A stretch of 64,000 nt of DNA from Perkinsus olseni (lineage: Eukaryota > Perkinsozoa > Perkinsida), in the NCBI GenBank assembly GCA_013115125.1, contig JABANN010000039.1:1-64000 (forward strand). The letters run 5' to 3'. A program made the position numbers and the translations under genes. The notes below the pieces were generated by a model that did not search any database, had not been told where the DNA came from, and saw only the letters and a list, made by a program, of their open reading frames with translations. Of this stretch, positions 25,615-35,356 are shown piece by piece (position 1 is the first letter of the stretch; each line of letters starts with the position of its first letter).

Positions 25615-26595
25615 AACAAGGGATGAGGGTGTTGTAGCAGCTCACACAAGAGCGTAATCTATGGTGATTCCATATCGAGCATGTTTGGGGAATCGCGCAA
25701 GACCCTTGCGGCAAGAGAGCAAGGGGATCGAGTAAAAGAGCAAGTGACCAAGGTATTGGTCAACATCCAAAGTGCGTCAGAGGCTTATGACCTCTACGCG
25801 GCGTAGACTACGCCAAGGCCACACGCGCGCTCATTGTTAGCGAGTGGTTTTGTGGATTTTCTGAGCTCGGGTCCGGATTTCCTGGAGTTCAAAGACCCTG
25901 AAAACTTTTTGAACTTGGAACTCGGAAAGCTCAACACTTCAATCGAGAAGTTGTTTTACTCGGAACCGAGTAACACGATTTCCGAGCCCGGAAAGAAGCT
26001 AGGATTTTTGAACACATCACGCGACAGTTCTAATAGAGCTCTTTAGTTAGAAGAATAAAGAAGAAACACTGTGAGGGTGATTCCGGGAGAATCTGTCCCT
26101 TGGGGACTATCAAATCTTCTCGTTCTTCTTCGGCGTGGAACCTCTGACTGAGCAGGGCATGTGTCAGGTGCCTCTTGAGGACAAGTAAGGGAACAACGCC
26201 GACCCGTCTGCCATTGCACCGGAGTGCTGGGTGTGCGAACATGCATGCACGCTCGACGAGAGTCCCTCGTGCGTTACTGCTTGGTGACTGAGCAGTCCCT
26301 CGATTACTAGGTTGAGGCCTCCGAAACTCGAGCTCAATCCGCTACTGTTGAACTCAACCAATGAGGCATGGGGATCATTCCTAGTCCATAAAATTGACTA
26401 GTATCAACGGAGGTCCTCTATCAGAGGACGGGAATAAAAAATATCGCGATGGGTACTGACACAGACTGTGGCCCACAGTACTACTATGTGGAGGGCCACA
26501 CGTAAAGTCATGGAAAGGGTCGTCCAAGAATGAAAATGATACAACGTTCGGTCAAGAATTGAAGGCATCGGTCATCGTTTAACTGATCACACATA
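25615..26595. other. no gene; unit at 25794 and low-complexity stretch
   Basis: No gene supported. An exact mirror unit lies at 25794-25814 and a near-exact one at 26459-26479. Between 25830 and 26040 the sequence is built from short repeats of TCGGA/TTCAAA-like words and reads open for 70 codons, probably without coding meaning. Confidence 0.45.
25794..25814 (-). repeat. 7-1-7-6 palindromic insertion unit (mirror)
   Basis: CTACGC, then X = GGCGTAG, spacer A, then the exact reverse complement CTACGCC. Confidence 0.9.
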
Positions 26596-27039
26596 TCATC
26601 TCTGAAGCTGATACAGGTCCACTCCAGTAGAGGCAGTTGGGACGTGGAGATACTGATATCCATTCTCAATATAGCAACCAGTCATGAAATACTTGTCATA
26701 ATACCCGGCCGAATCCTCCACGATTTGGTCACATGGAGGGTTCAGCGTCACGGTGAAGTCTCGTGCACCGCTGCCCTGGTTAAGTGTATATCCACAATCG
26801 TATAGGGCTTTCTTTAGATGGCCTTTATAGGGAGTTATGTACACCCTTCCGCCCTGCTGGCGAGTGAACTTGAACTGCAGGATATCTGGCTCACCAGTGG
26901 TAGAGGAATAGAAGGTGTAGGTTTTATCGACCGGAGATCCCAGTCCACCCGAAGAATCCTCATTGTCACCGCGAAATACCTCAGGGCCGCATTGAGCGAC
27001 AACGAAGATGAAGCACAGACCAGTTAGATGGAGGTACAT
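26596..27039 (-). CDS. Small secreted protein, lineage-specific family A
   Basis: A 147-residue intronless frame with an ATG start and a classic signal peptide (MYLHLTGLCFIFVVAQCGPE). The mature part is acidic and then rich in beta-strand-like segments: DILQFKFTRQQGGRVYITPY, LYDCGYTLNQ, FTVTLNPPCDQI and YFMTGCYIENGYQYLHV, with four Cys that could form two disulphides. I recognise no family. A truncated inverted paralogue lies at 28546-28815, and about 50 bp upstream of the start codon are similar in both, so the promoter was copied too. Likely an extracellular or vacuolar protein. Confidence 0.75.
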   Translation of the reverse strand: MYLHLTGLCFIFVVAQCGPEVFRGDNEDSSGGLGSPVDKTYTFYSSTTGEPDILQFKFTRQQGGRVYITPYKGHLKKALYDCGYTLNQGSGARDFTVTLNPPCDQIVEDSAGYYDKYFMTGCYIENGYQYLHVPTASTGVDLYQLQR

Positions 27040-27894
27040 AGGGGTAATCTCAAGTTGAAACTGTAGTGGTCAATGCTTTAATACGATGAGAGAACTATCG
27101 CTCCATCAATGAGGAGGGCGACGTAGCTTCGCAATCTTAGCTTAAGACTGTATCGCTACTTGGTGTCTCCGACGTAGCGTGTCCCGAAATAGGGATTGCC
27201 ATTTAAGTGTATTTTGGTCCGTGCACCTTATTTCTGAGTAGTCAACAACTTCTTTTCGATGCAATCGACAATCGGCCGGACCGCGAGAACTGAAAGTTCA
27301 GCGTGCCTATTATGCTCACTAGCGAAGTCTTTACTGTTCGTCGTTGTGCGAGCCTTGCCATTCTGTGCGGAGCCCTGCTGAACTCGGTCTTCCGCGCAGG
27401 CATGCCCGCCCAGTTCAGGAGTTGGTCTTCGACCAGAAATGCATCAGACACTGCCCGTTCTTCCGTGGCGGACTAGACATTGGCTCTCCGACCCTCTCTT
27501 TAACATTTATCGGGGATCACACTGATGACTCAGTCGTCGGCGCCGGACGACTGGACTTGTGTATCCTCAGCTTTTTGCACTACTCCCAGTGTGCGAGCCT
27601 GTGCGTCTGCGTGGCTACCGTCTGCGTCTGCGTACCCAAGGAGAAGAACTAGGATCCTTCCGACACCTTACGTTGTGTTGAACAGAGCCGCACAGTGCCA
27701 TAGAAACTGTGTCCCAGGGGGACTGCCGCTACCTCGCGGTCCGAGGCTCGGACACACCTATCATCCGGCCATTCCTTTGCCTCAGAGGAATATATGAATG
27801 GCCTGACCCGGGGGCTCTGAGGTATGCTCTGCTGGATTGCATTACCGAGGAATGTTGAATTCCCTGCCGTGGTGGGCCACCGCTGGTCGCCCGA

Positions 27895-27915
27895 TAGCCT
27901 AGTAGGCTAAGCCTA
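27895..27915 (+). repeat. 7-1-7-6 palindromic insertion unit
   Basis: X = TAGCCTA, spacer G, reverse complement TAGGCTA, then AGCCTA. Confidence 0.9.
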
Positions 27916-27931
27916 CTCAGCCAGCGCGAGA

Positions 27932-27952
27932 GGCATCATTGATGCCGCATCA
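27932..27952 (+). repeat. 7-1-7-6 palindromic insertion unit
   Basis: X = GGCATCA, spacer T, reverse complement TGATGCC, then GCATCA. Confidence 0.9.
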
Positions 27953-27996
27953 ATCTACATATATGCTCAGTGATGTTCGTAACTCATCAGCAATCT

Positions 27997-28017
27997 GATG
28001 CAGGCTGCATCATGCAG
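27997..28017 (+). repeat. 7-1-7-6 palindromic insertion unit
   Basis: X = GATGCAG, spacer G, reverse complement CTGCATC, then ATGCAG. Confidence 0.9.
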
Positions 28018-28412
28018 CTGGTCGACCTCATTTTACCATTATCATCCCTTGATTTGTGCTTCAAATTGTAGCCTACAGTAGCCCTACGGTAAGATCCATA
28101 CTCGATGATGGTTGAGTTGCCATGAAGTGGGCCCCATCGATACGTGAAGAGTACCGTCAGAAAAAGAGCGTTACCGTCGTTAGAGTACTATCATGTAAAA
28201 AGCTCGACTCTGTTATTGGCCGGATTCTGAGTCTTCAGAACCTGACCGTCAGAATGTGCCGGTCGCGGATCGTCCGACAGATATCCGATATGCCTGAAAA
28301 CTGAGACGGTCTAACGTAGACAGGACTCCGCACGGAGGCCGTCTTGCTCCCCACAACGACGAGCGGCGATGAGCTGAAGCATGAGCACGATGTACAAGTT
28401 CATATGCTACTC

Positions 28413-28433
28413 CCGGGGTCCCCGGACCGGGGA
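28413..28433 (-). repeat. 7-1-7-6 palindromic insertion unit (mirror)
   Basis: CCGGGG, then X = TCCCCGG, spacer A, then the exact reverse complement CCGGGGA. Confidence 0.9.
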
Positions 28434-28545
28434 CATCGTTCTCACCCCCCGAGTTTGAATGACGCAGCTCTGCCACACTGCTCAATGGCGTGTCCTTCCG
28501 TCGTATTAAGGAGTCCACCATTTCAGCTCAGCTTCACATTCACTC

Positions 28546-28815
28546 TATGTACCTCCACCTAACTGGTCGGTACTTCATCTTCATCGCCGCTCAGTGCGAA
28601 TCTTATTGTGCGATTCCGAGGTATTTCGCGGTGACAATGAGGATCCTTCTGGTGGACTGGGATCTCTCATCGATAAAGCCTACACCTATTATTCCTCTTC
28701 CTGTGGCGAGCCAGATATCCTGCAATTCAAGTTCACGCGCAAGCGGGGCGGTAGGATTTACATAACTCCCTATAAAGGCCACCTACTTAAAGGTGAATAT
28801 AATTGTGGATACGAG
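28546..28815 (+). pseudogene. Truncated paralogue of secreted family A
   Basis: Begins MYLHLTGRYFIFIAAQC like the gene at 26596-27039 but in the opposite orientation. Soon after the signal peptide the frame shifts, and the matching segments FRGDNEDPSGGLGS, GEPDILQFKFTRKRGGRIYI and TPYKGHLLKGEYNCGYE appear in another frame. Similarity ends at about 28810, where it is fused to a copy of the MTHFR 3' exons, so the last 60 residues of the family are missing. Confidence 0.85.
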
Positions 28816-28966
28816 AGTTATCCCGAGGATGATTGTCAGTCAAGACAGGCCACCTCCTCCTCCTCACCGTCCTGTCCCTGCGCAAGCTTACGTACCCTCA
28901 GGTCCTCAGTTTCATCTGTGACCATTATTTCCTTCGTACAGTAGTCGATAACGACTTTGTTGCTGA
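28815..28966 (+). pseudogene. Duplicated MTHFR 3' exon fragment
   Basis: Closely similar to 23757-23925 of the real MTHFR gene: the end of exon 16 (YPEDD then QSRQ), the whole following intron including its CCTCAG acceptor, and the start of exon 17 ([14 protein letters not shown], [12 protein letters not shown]). Presence of the intron means it was copied as DNA, not from mRNA. It is joined directly to the truncated secreted-protein copy upstream and to 5' flank sequence of the array family downstream. Confidence 0.88.
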
Positions 28967-29339
28967 AGCGTGCTGGATTTCTCGTGGCTAGAAAGCCCGA
29001 CATAGGATTAGTTTGCGTCTCCCAAAATAGGATGCGTCAGGGAGCCCCGACTCGACGAGGCTATTCAAATTTCCCGAGCTTCTCTCGGGAGCTTCCACCC
29101 GCGTGTATCCTTCGGTGCCAGTATAACAGTGCCAGGGGTTAATGTTCTCAATAAGCGGATGGCTCTTGCATTAACACTATCTACGCTATTGCACCCACAT
29201 AGTAATAGATGGGAGTGATGGCAGTGGGCCTCGACAAAACAAGCGTAGGAAGCGTGATCGTCATTCAGTATTCCCGAGTGACTCCCATCAGTAAGTCTGT
29301 TGATGGACCAGCGATGGTAGGTGAATCGGCCTTGTAACA
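28967..29339. other. shared 5' flank of array family
   Basis: No gene. The sequence from GCCCGACATAGGA onward is repeated, diverged, upstream of other copies (41940, 43858), so it belongs to the duplicated unit. It ends with the GGTAGGTGAATCGG box directly before the start of copy 2. Confidence 0.6.
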
Positions 29340-30024
29340 ATGACCACCCTGTACGACCGCGCCGGGCTGAGACGAGTTACGAGCACCATCCTTCACTATC
29401 TGGACAGCAAGATGAGGGGTATGCCCGAAGACTGCCTGTCTGAGGTGTGGACGATGGCACACCCACAGGTGGAGGGCTGGAAAGGGCTAGCAGGATCTCC
29501 CTGTTCGCTGGTGTAGGGGGTGGGCATCCAGCTCTTCAGGGTGGAGTTTTGAACCTGCGCACTGTAACTTACGGCCCCCATCACAAGTTTTTCTGGAGAC
29601 TCGATCACGATGAAGAATCGCTCAAGTTGGTCCTAGCGGAGGATTTAGAGGGTACTGCTCTTTGTCTCCACACCACCGAGAAATTTCTATACGTATTGGG
29701 TGTTGGGAGTCACTTCTACCGCATTCCACGGTCTGCTGATTTCATCCCCGCCTTATCAAGGGGATAAAGTTTCACATTGCGGCCGTGGGGCGCTGACGAT
29801 CGAAGGGGAGATGATATACAATCTGCTACAAGTTGCGACAACGTCTTCATTTACGCAACTAAATGGGACTTTGAAGGAGTACGAGGCGAAATACTAGTGG
29901 AAATCGATGTTGAGAATGACATTGGCCGCTACGGGACCATAGGTCCAGAGGGTTTGAATGATGTCTCAGCGACCATCTTGAATGGGAAGGCTGCCGTATT
30001 CTGGGTGGACGGTGAGCATCCCCG

Positions 30025-30116
30025 TACCCAAGGCTGACCATACCCAAGGTTGACCATACCCAAGGCTGACCATACCTAAGGCTTGACCATACCCAAGGTT
30101 GACCATACCCAAGGCT
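30025..30116. repeat. 16-bp minisatellite
   Basis: About 5.5 copies of a 16-bp unit, TACCCAAGGCTGACCA with C/T variation, in tandem. It sits exactly at the 5' junction of the LINE fragment. Confidence 0.95.
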
Positions 30117-30838
30117 CTCGAGTGCGGGCACAACTCGACCAAGGCGAAGTGGGCGCTCTTGATTTCACCGGCGGTGCGAGGATCACTATGGAGTCCTCCA
30201 AAAAGGTATTAAGTTCTTTGGCTAACCGATGTCGCACTCCGGCCGATGTCTGCCTCGTTCTCCTTGGACTTAGAGTCGACAGTGCTCTGACAATGTCTTC
30301 GCACTTCGATCATGCTCTGAAGCAAGTCTCCATCAGAACGGCCCAACAACTTCGCCTACGATCGCTTCTTGACACTTCGCAACTTGCTAGATGCTACAAG
30401 CAGTACTGCATATTCCTAGAGTATGGTATGCCTGGCTTCATTCATGCAAGCGAGGCTCAACTTCGCAGGCTTGACCCTTGCCAGGACCGCTTTGTTGAAC
30501 TTACCGGTTGCTCGCTACCGTCTCTGGGTTGGCGCCGCCACGTTGGCATGATGTGTTGGCTTTACAAGATAGTTGTGTTGAAGCGCGGTTCACCTTCCCT
30601 ACAAGCGCGGTTTGTCGTCACGACTAGCCGAGACGGTTACAGTACACGCTTGAAGCCTCGGTTGCACCCATACCAGCTGGCCGTGGCAGAACGACAAAAC
30701 GACTTGGCAATCTATCGGCGCTGGTGCCGTGTTCTCGATTCTTGGAATTCGCTGCCTCCATATGTCTTCCCCGAAGAACACAACAGACTCGAGTCTTTCA
30801 AACATGCTGTATCATTGCTTGACCTTTTTTTGTAAAAG
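30117..30838 (+). mobile_element. 5'-truncated LINE (non-LTR retrotransposon)
   Basis: A long open frame ending at 30835 encodes the C-terminal end of a non-LTR reverse transcriptase ORF2: the thumb-region motif LLGLRVDSALTMSSHFDHAL, ARCYKQYCIFLEYGMPGFIH, LRRLDPCQDRFVELTG and the terminal LDSWNSLPPYVFPEE segment. The arrangement resembles CR1/Jockey-type elements. The frame is open for 250 codons, so the insertion is fairly recent. A T-run (CCTTTTTTTG) precedes the stop codon at the 3' end; no poly(A) tail is seen. Confidence 0.8.
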
Positions 30839-31041
30839 AAATCTCTCACCGTGAGTAACCAGGTCGGCTGGCTCGGGTAGCGGGTACCTTATGATATTTA
30901 CGCCAGGCCCGATGGTGGTTTATGGGCTGTGTTAGATACTGCGAAGGAGGCCCTCGTAGAGGTCTGGAAGCCTGCCTTCGAGCCTAAACCACACAGGCTG
31001 ATCATGATGCGCCGTCTCGTTCCTACTACCACACAGGAATG

Positions 31042-32665
31042 ACAGACTGCCAGTCACGGTCTCTTCCGCTTTTTACTAGTTTCTGGATTCATTTGGGGCG
31101 TCATGTTAGTCAATTTAAACGGTTCAGTCTTTGTTCTTTCTACCTAAGGGGTCATGGCTCGTCGTATTATCTTTCGCTATCGTCTTATGAAAGATGCCGC
31201 CATCGGATGAGGTTGGCACGACAGGTGTCAACTGTGTGATCACGTCCTACCGCTTGTGAGAGACTTCCGGAGGTCGGCAGAAGCTCAAGTGTCCTAATTT
31301 CATGTCTCAGTGGCCTCAGGCGCCGACGAAGGGCAAAGCGGAGGTCAGTTCCCCATGAGAGAAGTCCGAAGACGCCATCAACGTCGCCGTTCCGCCCCTC
31401 TAAGAGGGGGCTCTCTTCATACTTCCTCGTGGTCGCAGCGGTCCGTTGAACCGAAACTTGTGACCAGTGGAGGTTCTTGCTCCATGAATGCTTTGCCGAG
31501 TTGACTGGGGTGGAGGGTGATCGATAAGTAGCTCGTAATATGAGCCTGGTGGTTTATGGGCAACTCTGGCGCCGCCTGGCGCTGCGGCGCTGGAAGCCAA
31601 TTTTAGAGTTCAGGGCGAACGCACAGATGAACTCCATCACCTGATATCTGCATCAGTTTTTCCTAGTGGTTTCCGGAATCGGTTGGGCAGTCGTGTTAAT
31701 CACTCTGCATGCGCTGGTTTGTCGAGTCCCATCCATGACCAGTTCATGAGAGGACTCACCATCCTGCCACAGGCGTGGCTGAGTCTATCCACTTTGTTGC
31801 CTTCGAGAGCTGCTCCGAATCGACACACGAGATGCAATAGTAGGCTTGGCTTGTAATCTAGTTGTAGCTCCTAATACAACCCCAAAGGAGGTGCCGGTGA
31901 TGCTTCAACTTCTGTTGCTGTTCGAGTTGTGAGCGAGGAGCAGTGCTGCCTCCTCACGAATGTTGTTCAGCCCTCCAGTCCTGATTCGGCAAATTGAGGA
32001 ATGTGACGAGATCTAAAGTCATGAAGGTCACCAGCGGATGTCTGCTTGTGTTGAGTTGTGCGAAAGCGCGTGTGCGTGGTACCCTCGGGATGGGTGTGCT
32101 GTGCTGTCTTGCACACTATCGCCCATCACAGTCACACTTCGCAGCTAGCGGAGCTCTTATCTATTGAAGTACCCCACAGTTACATAGTTTAACGAGGTCT
32201 CGCGTTACGCGAGTCGCGTAACTGATTGTCATTTGCCATCTTGGCTTGAGACCGTGGTGTCGCATAAGAAACTTTGCGCTCGATTTCGACTATCTTTCCG
32301 CATTCCAAAATGGGATACGTTGGGGCTATTTAACTTCCCAAGATTTCTCTCGTTGGGAGCTCCCACCTGCCTGCAACCTTCGCTGCTGGAAAGGGGTACA
32401 TTCGGTCGACAGTAAAATATGCAAGTCGCTACACGTGCAACTTGCACGGTGTAAGTGTTGTTGGAGCATGTTCCCAGTACTCGGATGACTTCCGTATTAA
32501 TACTATTGGGTATTCGATAATCAGTGATGGCACTGCGCCTGTATGGGACAAGCGAACTTCGCTTTCCTCAGGAAAGTGTGTGCTTCGTTCAATATTCTTG
32601 AGTTCTTTGTTTCAACGGGCGTCTAATGGTGGATTGACGGCGGTAGGTGAAATCGCTTCGTATCA
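31042..32665. other. duplicated spacer with C-terminal scrap of the array family
   Basis: Contains the 3' flank typical of the array copies (31062-31290), then a small C-terminal relic of another copy (about 31540-31650, preserving the GLWATL to FRANAQ part), and from about 31640 to 32260 a block closely parallel to 42800-43515. An exact palindromic unit (32199-32219), a near-exact one (32434-32454) and a probable degenerate one (about 31387-31408) are inserted relative to paralogous sequence. A sequence resembling the Perkinsus spliced leader lies at 32235-32250. Confidence 0.6.
32199..32219 (+). repeat. 7-1-7-6 unit, paralogue-verified 14-nt insertion
   Basis: X = CTCGCGT, spacer T, exact reverse complement ACGCGAG, then TCGCGT. 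The paralogous spacer at about 43472-43490 reads CCTCGTGT joined directly to AATTTATTTTC, 14 nt shorter at this exact point. Confidence 0.95.
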
Positions 32666-33715
32666 ATGACAGCCCTATGCGACCATGCCGAGCTGAGACG
32701 GGTTACATGCGGCATCCTTCATTATCTCGACAGCAAGATGAGGGGTATGCCGCAAGACTGCTTGTCGGAGGTATGGACGATGGCGCACCCACAGGTTGAG
32801 GGGCTGGAGAGGGCTAGCAGGATCTCCTTGTACGCTCAAGAAGGGGATGCCCTTCCAGCTTTGCAGGGTCGAGTTTTGGACTTGCTCACCTTAACCCATA
32901 ACCCTATTCATACTTTCTTCTGGAGACTCGATTACCATGAAGAATCGCTCAAGTTGGTCCTCGCGGAGGGTATGCAGGGTACTGCCCTTTGCCTTCACAC
33001 TACGGAGGAGTTCCTATACGTTTTGTGTGAAGAGGGTCACTTCTACCGCATTCCACGGTCCGGCGATTTCGTCCCCCACTTATCCGAGGAGTATCGTTTC
33101 TAACTGCGACCGTGGGGCGATGACGATCGAAGGAGAGATGCTATATCCTTTGCTACGAGTTGCGACAACACCTTCATCTACGCGGCTACAACTGACTTGG
33201 ACAGAGACCGAAGCGCCATCCTAGTGGAGATCGATGTTAAGCACGACGTTGGCCGATACAGGACTATATACTCCGGGGAGGTGCATCCTCCTTCAGCAAC
33301 GATCTTGAATGGGAAAGCTACCCTATTCTGGCTGGATGGTTGGCATCCCCGTAATGCATACAAGTGGACCCGTGGTGGTGGTGGTCCCGGCTCCAAGGAC
33401 ACCTTCGCTCTATTCCATCAACATCATGCAGTGGAGTTCACATCCCTCACCCTGAGCAACCGGGTCGGCTGGCTCGGCGTCGGGTCGCTGCTACAAGAGA
33501 GGGTCTGGCAAGTGGATCTCGCCACTGAGGCCATCCTTGCCGTCTTCCAAAGTTCATTCGAACCTTATGGAATCCGCGCCAGACCCGATGGTGGTTTGTG
33601 GGCAGATCTATTAAAGGATTCGAAGGAGGTCCTCATAGAGGTTTGGAAACCCGTGTTCGAGCCTAGGCCACACAAGCCGATCATGATGCGCCGTATTGTT
33701 CCTACTACCACATAG
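32666..33715 (+). pseudogene. Array family copy 3, full length but one stop
   Basis: The best-preserved member: 350 codons without introns, interrupted only by TAA at 33101-33103; the frame is the same before and after it. The product has a helical N-terminus (AELRRVTCGILHYLDSKMRG, then MPQDCLSEVWTMAHPQVEGL) that faintly recalls an F-box, then regularly spaced beta-rich segments (FFWRLDYHEESLKLVLAEG, LCLHTTEEFLYVL, LVEIDVKHDVGRYRTI, ATLFWLDGWHPRNAYKWTRG, VWQVDLATEAILAVFQS, ARPDGGLWADL) that look like blades of a propeller, and a conserved end MMRRIVPTTT. I recognise no named family, and the fold is inference. Lack of introns contrasts with the neighbouring housekeeping genes and suggests spread by retroposition followed by tandem duplication. 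Confidence 0.8.
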
Positions 33716-34641
33716 GACTGACTATCTCTCCCGCTTTTCTACAAGTTTCCGCATTCCTTCGGAGCGTCATGTTAGCCAATCTGGGGTCGTCGGTGTTGGT
33801 GTGGACCACACCGCGTGGTCACAAACTTGGTGATTCAGGAAGTCATGACCAGAACTATTCAAAACTGTCTTATCACGAGAAATGGAGTGCTCGGATGGGA
33901 TTAAAATGACAGTCGCCAACTACATGATCACACTGGTCAATTCTCCCCGCTGCACCAATTGTGAGATTTCTTGGACTCAGAGCATCCTCTGAGTGCGATG
34001 GTCATAGACTGCTGAAGGTGAGCGAAGGCTTAAAAACGTCTCGTAAGTTCGCTCACCGTGTCACCTGCATCTGGGGCTGTCGATGGTCAGAGCAGCCCTT
34101 GAGACAAACCTACAGATGCCACCAACATCCCCTTTCTGCCATCCTTACACTTACTCGTGGCACTTCATCTTCCGTTGAACGAAAATTTCGTGACCAGTGG
34201 AGGTTCTGTCTGCATACACGGTTCGTGGAGAAAAAGAGGACAGGGGAATGGTCTATGTCTACCTTCATTGCCCACGAGATCCGCTACAACGCAGTCGCTG
34301 TCGCGGGTTGACGCTCCGTGCAATACATGGATGTCCCCAAGTTACACGGCACGTGCGAGGGGTTCCTGACTGGCGTAACGACAGGGAGCGAGCTTACTCC
34401 CCAACAATATCGCCTTTTTGGTGACAGCGCAATCATCCCTATGCGAAAATGCCCACCCTCGATAGGTCACTGAGCAAATCTGCATTGTTTGAATGGGGGA
34501 TGAGTCGTGTCCTTCCTGCACAGAGCAAAACTTCAGTTCGCCGGAAGCCTGCGTCAATCGAAGACAGGGCGGCGCCCTCTTTTCATCGTTGGGAATTCCA
34601 GAATTACCACATTCGGTAGGAAGCTACTCGACTTGATTACA
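33716..34641. other. duplicated 3' and 5' flanks of the array
   Basis: No gene. A near-exact palindromic unit (X = GGTGTGG, 33798-33818) is present. The segment 34150-34560 resembles spacer sequence at 31430-31530 and 39160-39450. Confidence 0.5.
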
Positions 34642-34800
34642 ATGACCACCCTATGCGATCGCACCGAGCTGAGACGGGTTACGACTCGTAACCTGTATTC
34701 TGGCTCGATCAAGTTATGCATACAAGTGGGCACGTTGTCGTTGTCGTCCCGGCTCCGAGGACAGATGTACTCCCTTCCTTCAACATCACAAATAAAGGGA
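34642..34800 (+). pseudogene. Array family relic 4, internal deletion
   Basis: The start box and the first 14 codons (MTTLCDRTELRRVT) are joined directly to the central AYKW-G-C-R-PGSED segment, so about 650 bp are deleted between them. Similarity stops after the QHH codons. Confidence 0.8.
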
Positions 34801-35356
34801 TGTTATGTACTTCACTGCAAATGCTATTGAGCCTTCCAGTGTTGAAGATGCACGCTCCTTCACCTTTTGATGAGGGAAGGGGTTATCATTTGCCGACAGT
34901 ATAACATGCACATCACCACGCTTGGTTGTGTTGTCGGTTTCCATGTTCTTAGTAGTCGTGAGCTTTCCGTATTAATACTGTTGGGTAGTCGATAGTAGTG
35001 ATGACACTTCTGTAAGTACAACACGCCCCCAGTAAGGCGTCTAGCATACGATCAGCTCCTTCCAGCTTACGGACTTGGCGGGTGGGGCCCCTTCACAGCA
35101 ATGTCATCAGTCGGGCGTATGATATGCAGACCTGGCGTGCCAAGCCGCTACGCATGTTATTGTTGTTGGAGGTGGTGCTCACAGTACTCGGATGACGCAC
35201 TCGCACAATCCTATTGCGTACTCGATGATCAGTGCTGGCACTGTGCCTTCGTAACGCAACCGAGGAAAATGTGTCCTAACCTTCCTCGACATTCAACACT
35301 CTCACGGACATGGCTGATGATGGATTGACGGCGGTAGGTTAGTCGGCTTTGTATCA
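34801..35356. other. duplicated 5' flank
   Basis: No gene. Sequence parallels 32390-32640 and 43980-44060, with GATAATCAGTG-like words, and ends in the conserved start box. Confidence 0.5.

Larger units (their letters stand above)
27040..28545. other. no gene; dense cluster of palindromic units
   Basis: No gene supported. Three exact 7-1-7-6 units occur within 123 bp (27895-28017), and a fourth, mirrored, lies at 28413-28433. This is the densest cluster in the window. Confidence 0.6.
29340..31041 (+). pseudogene. Array family copy 2, split by LINE and minisatellite
   Basis: The N-terminal part (MTTLYDRAGLRRVTST) runs to about 30022, with at least one frameshift after MAHPQVEG. At the codons for the conserved WLDG segment it is interrupted by a 16-bp minisatellite and a truncated LINE. 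Family sequence resumes near 30842 (LTVSNQVGWL-like) and ends VPTTTQE before TGA 31038-31040. About 115 bp of the gene (the AYKWTRG to HHGVEF part) is missing at the insertion, so it was an insertion with deletion, without visible target duplication. Confidence 0.8.

Noticed and set aside
27895-28017. Simple rho-independent-type terminators or ordinary stem-loops
   Set aside because: A plain hairpin would not carry the extra hexamer repeat after the right arm, would vary in loop size, and would not appear as exact 14-nt gaps against paralogues.
30025-30116. Tandem 16-bp repeats as a CRISPR-like array
   Set aside because: Units follow each other without spacers, and the setting is a eukaryotic gene copy with a LINE; it is a minisatellite.
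32556-32572. CTTTCCT-C-AGGAAAG as a further insertion unit
   Set aside because: The following hexamer matches only four of six bases and paralogous flanks do not show a clear 14-nt gap.
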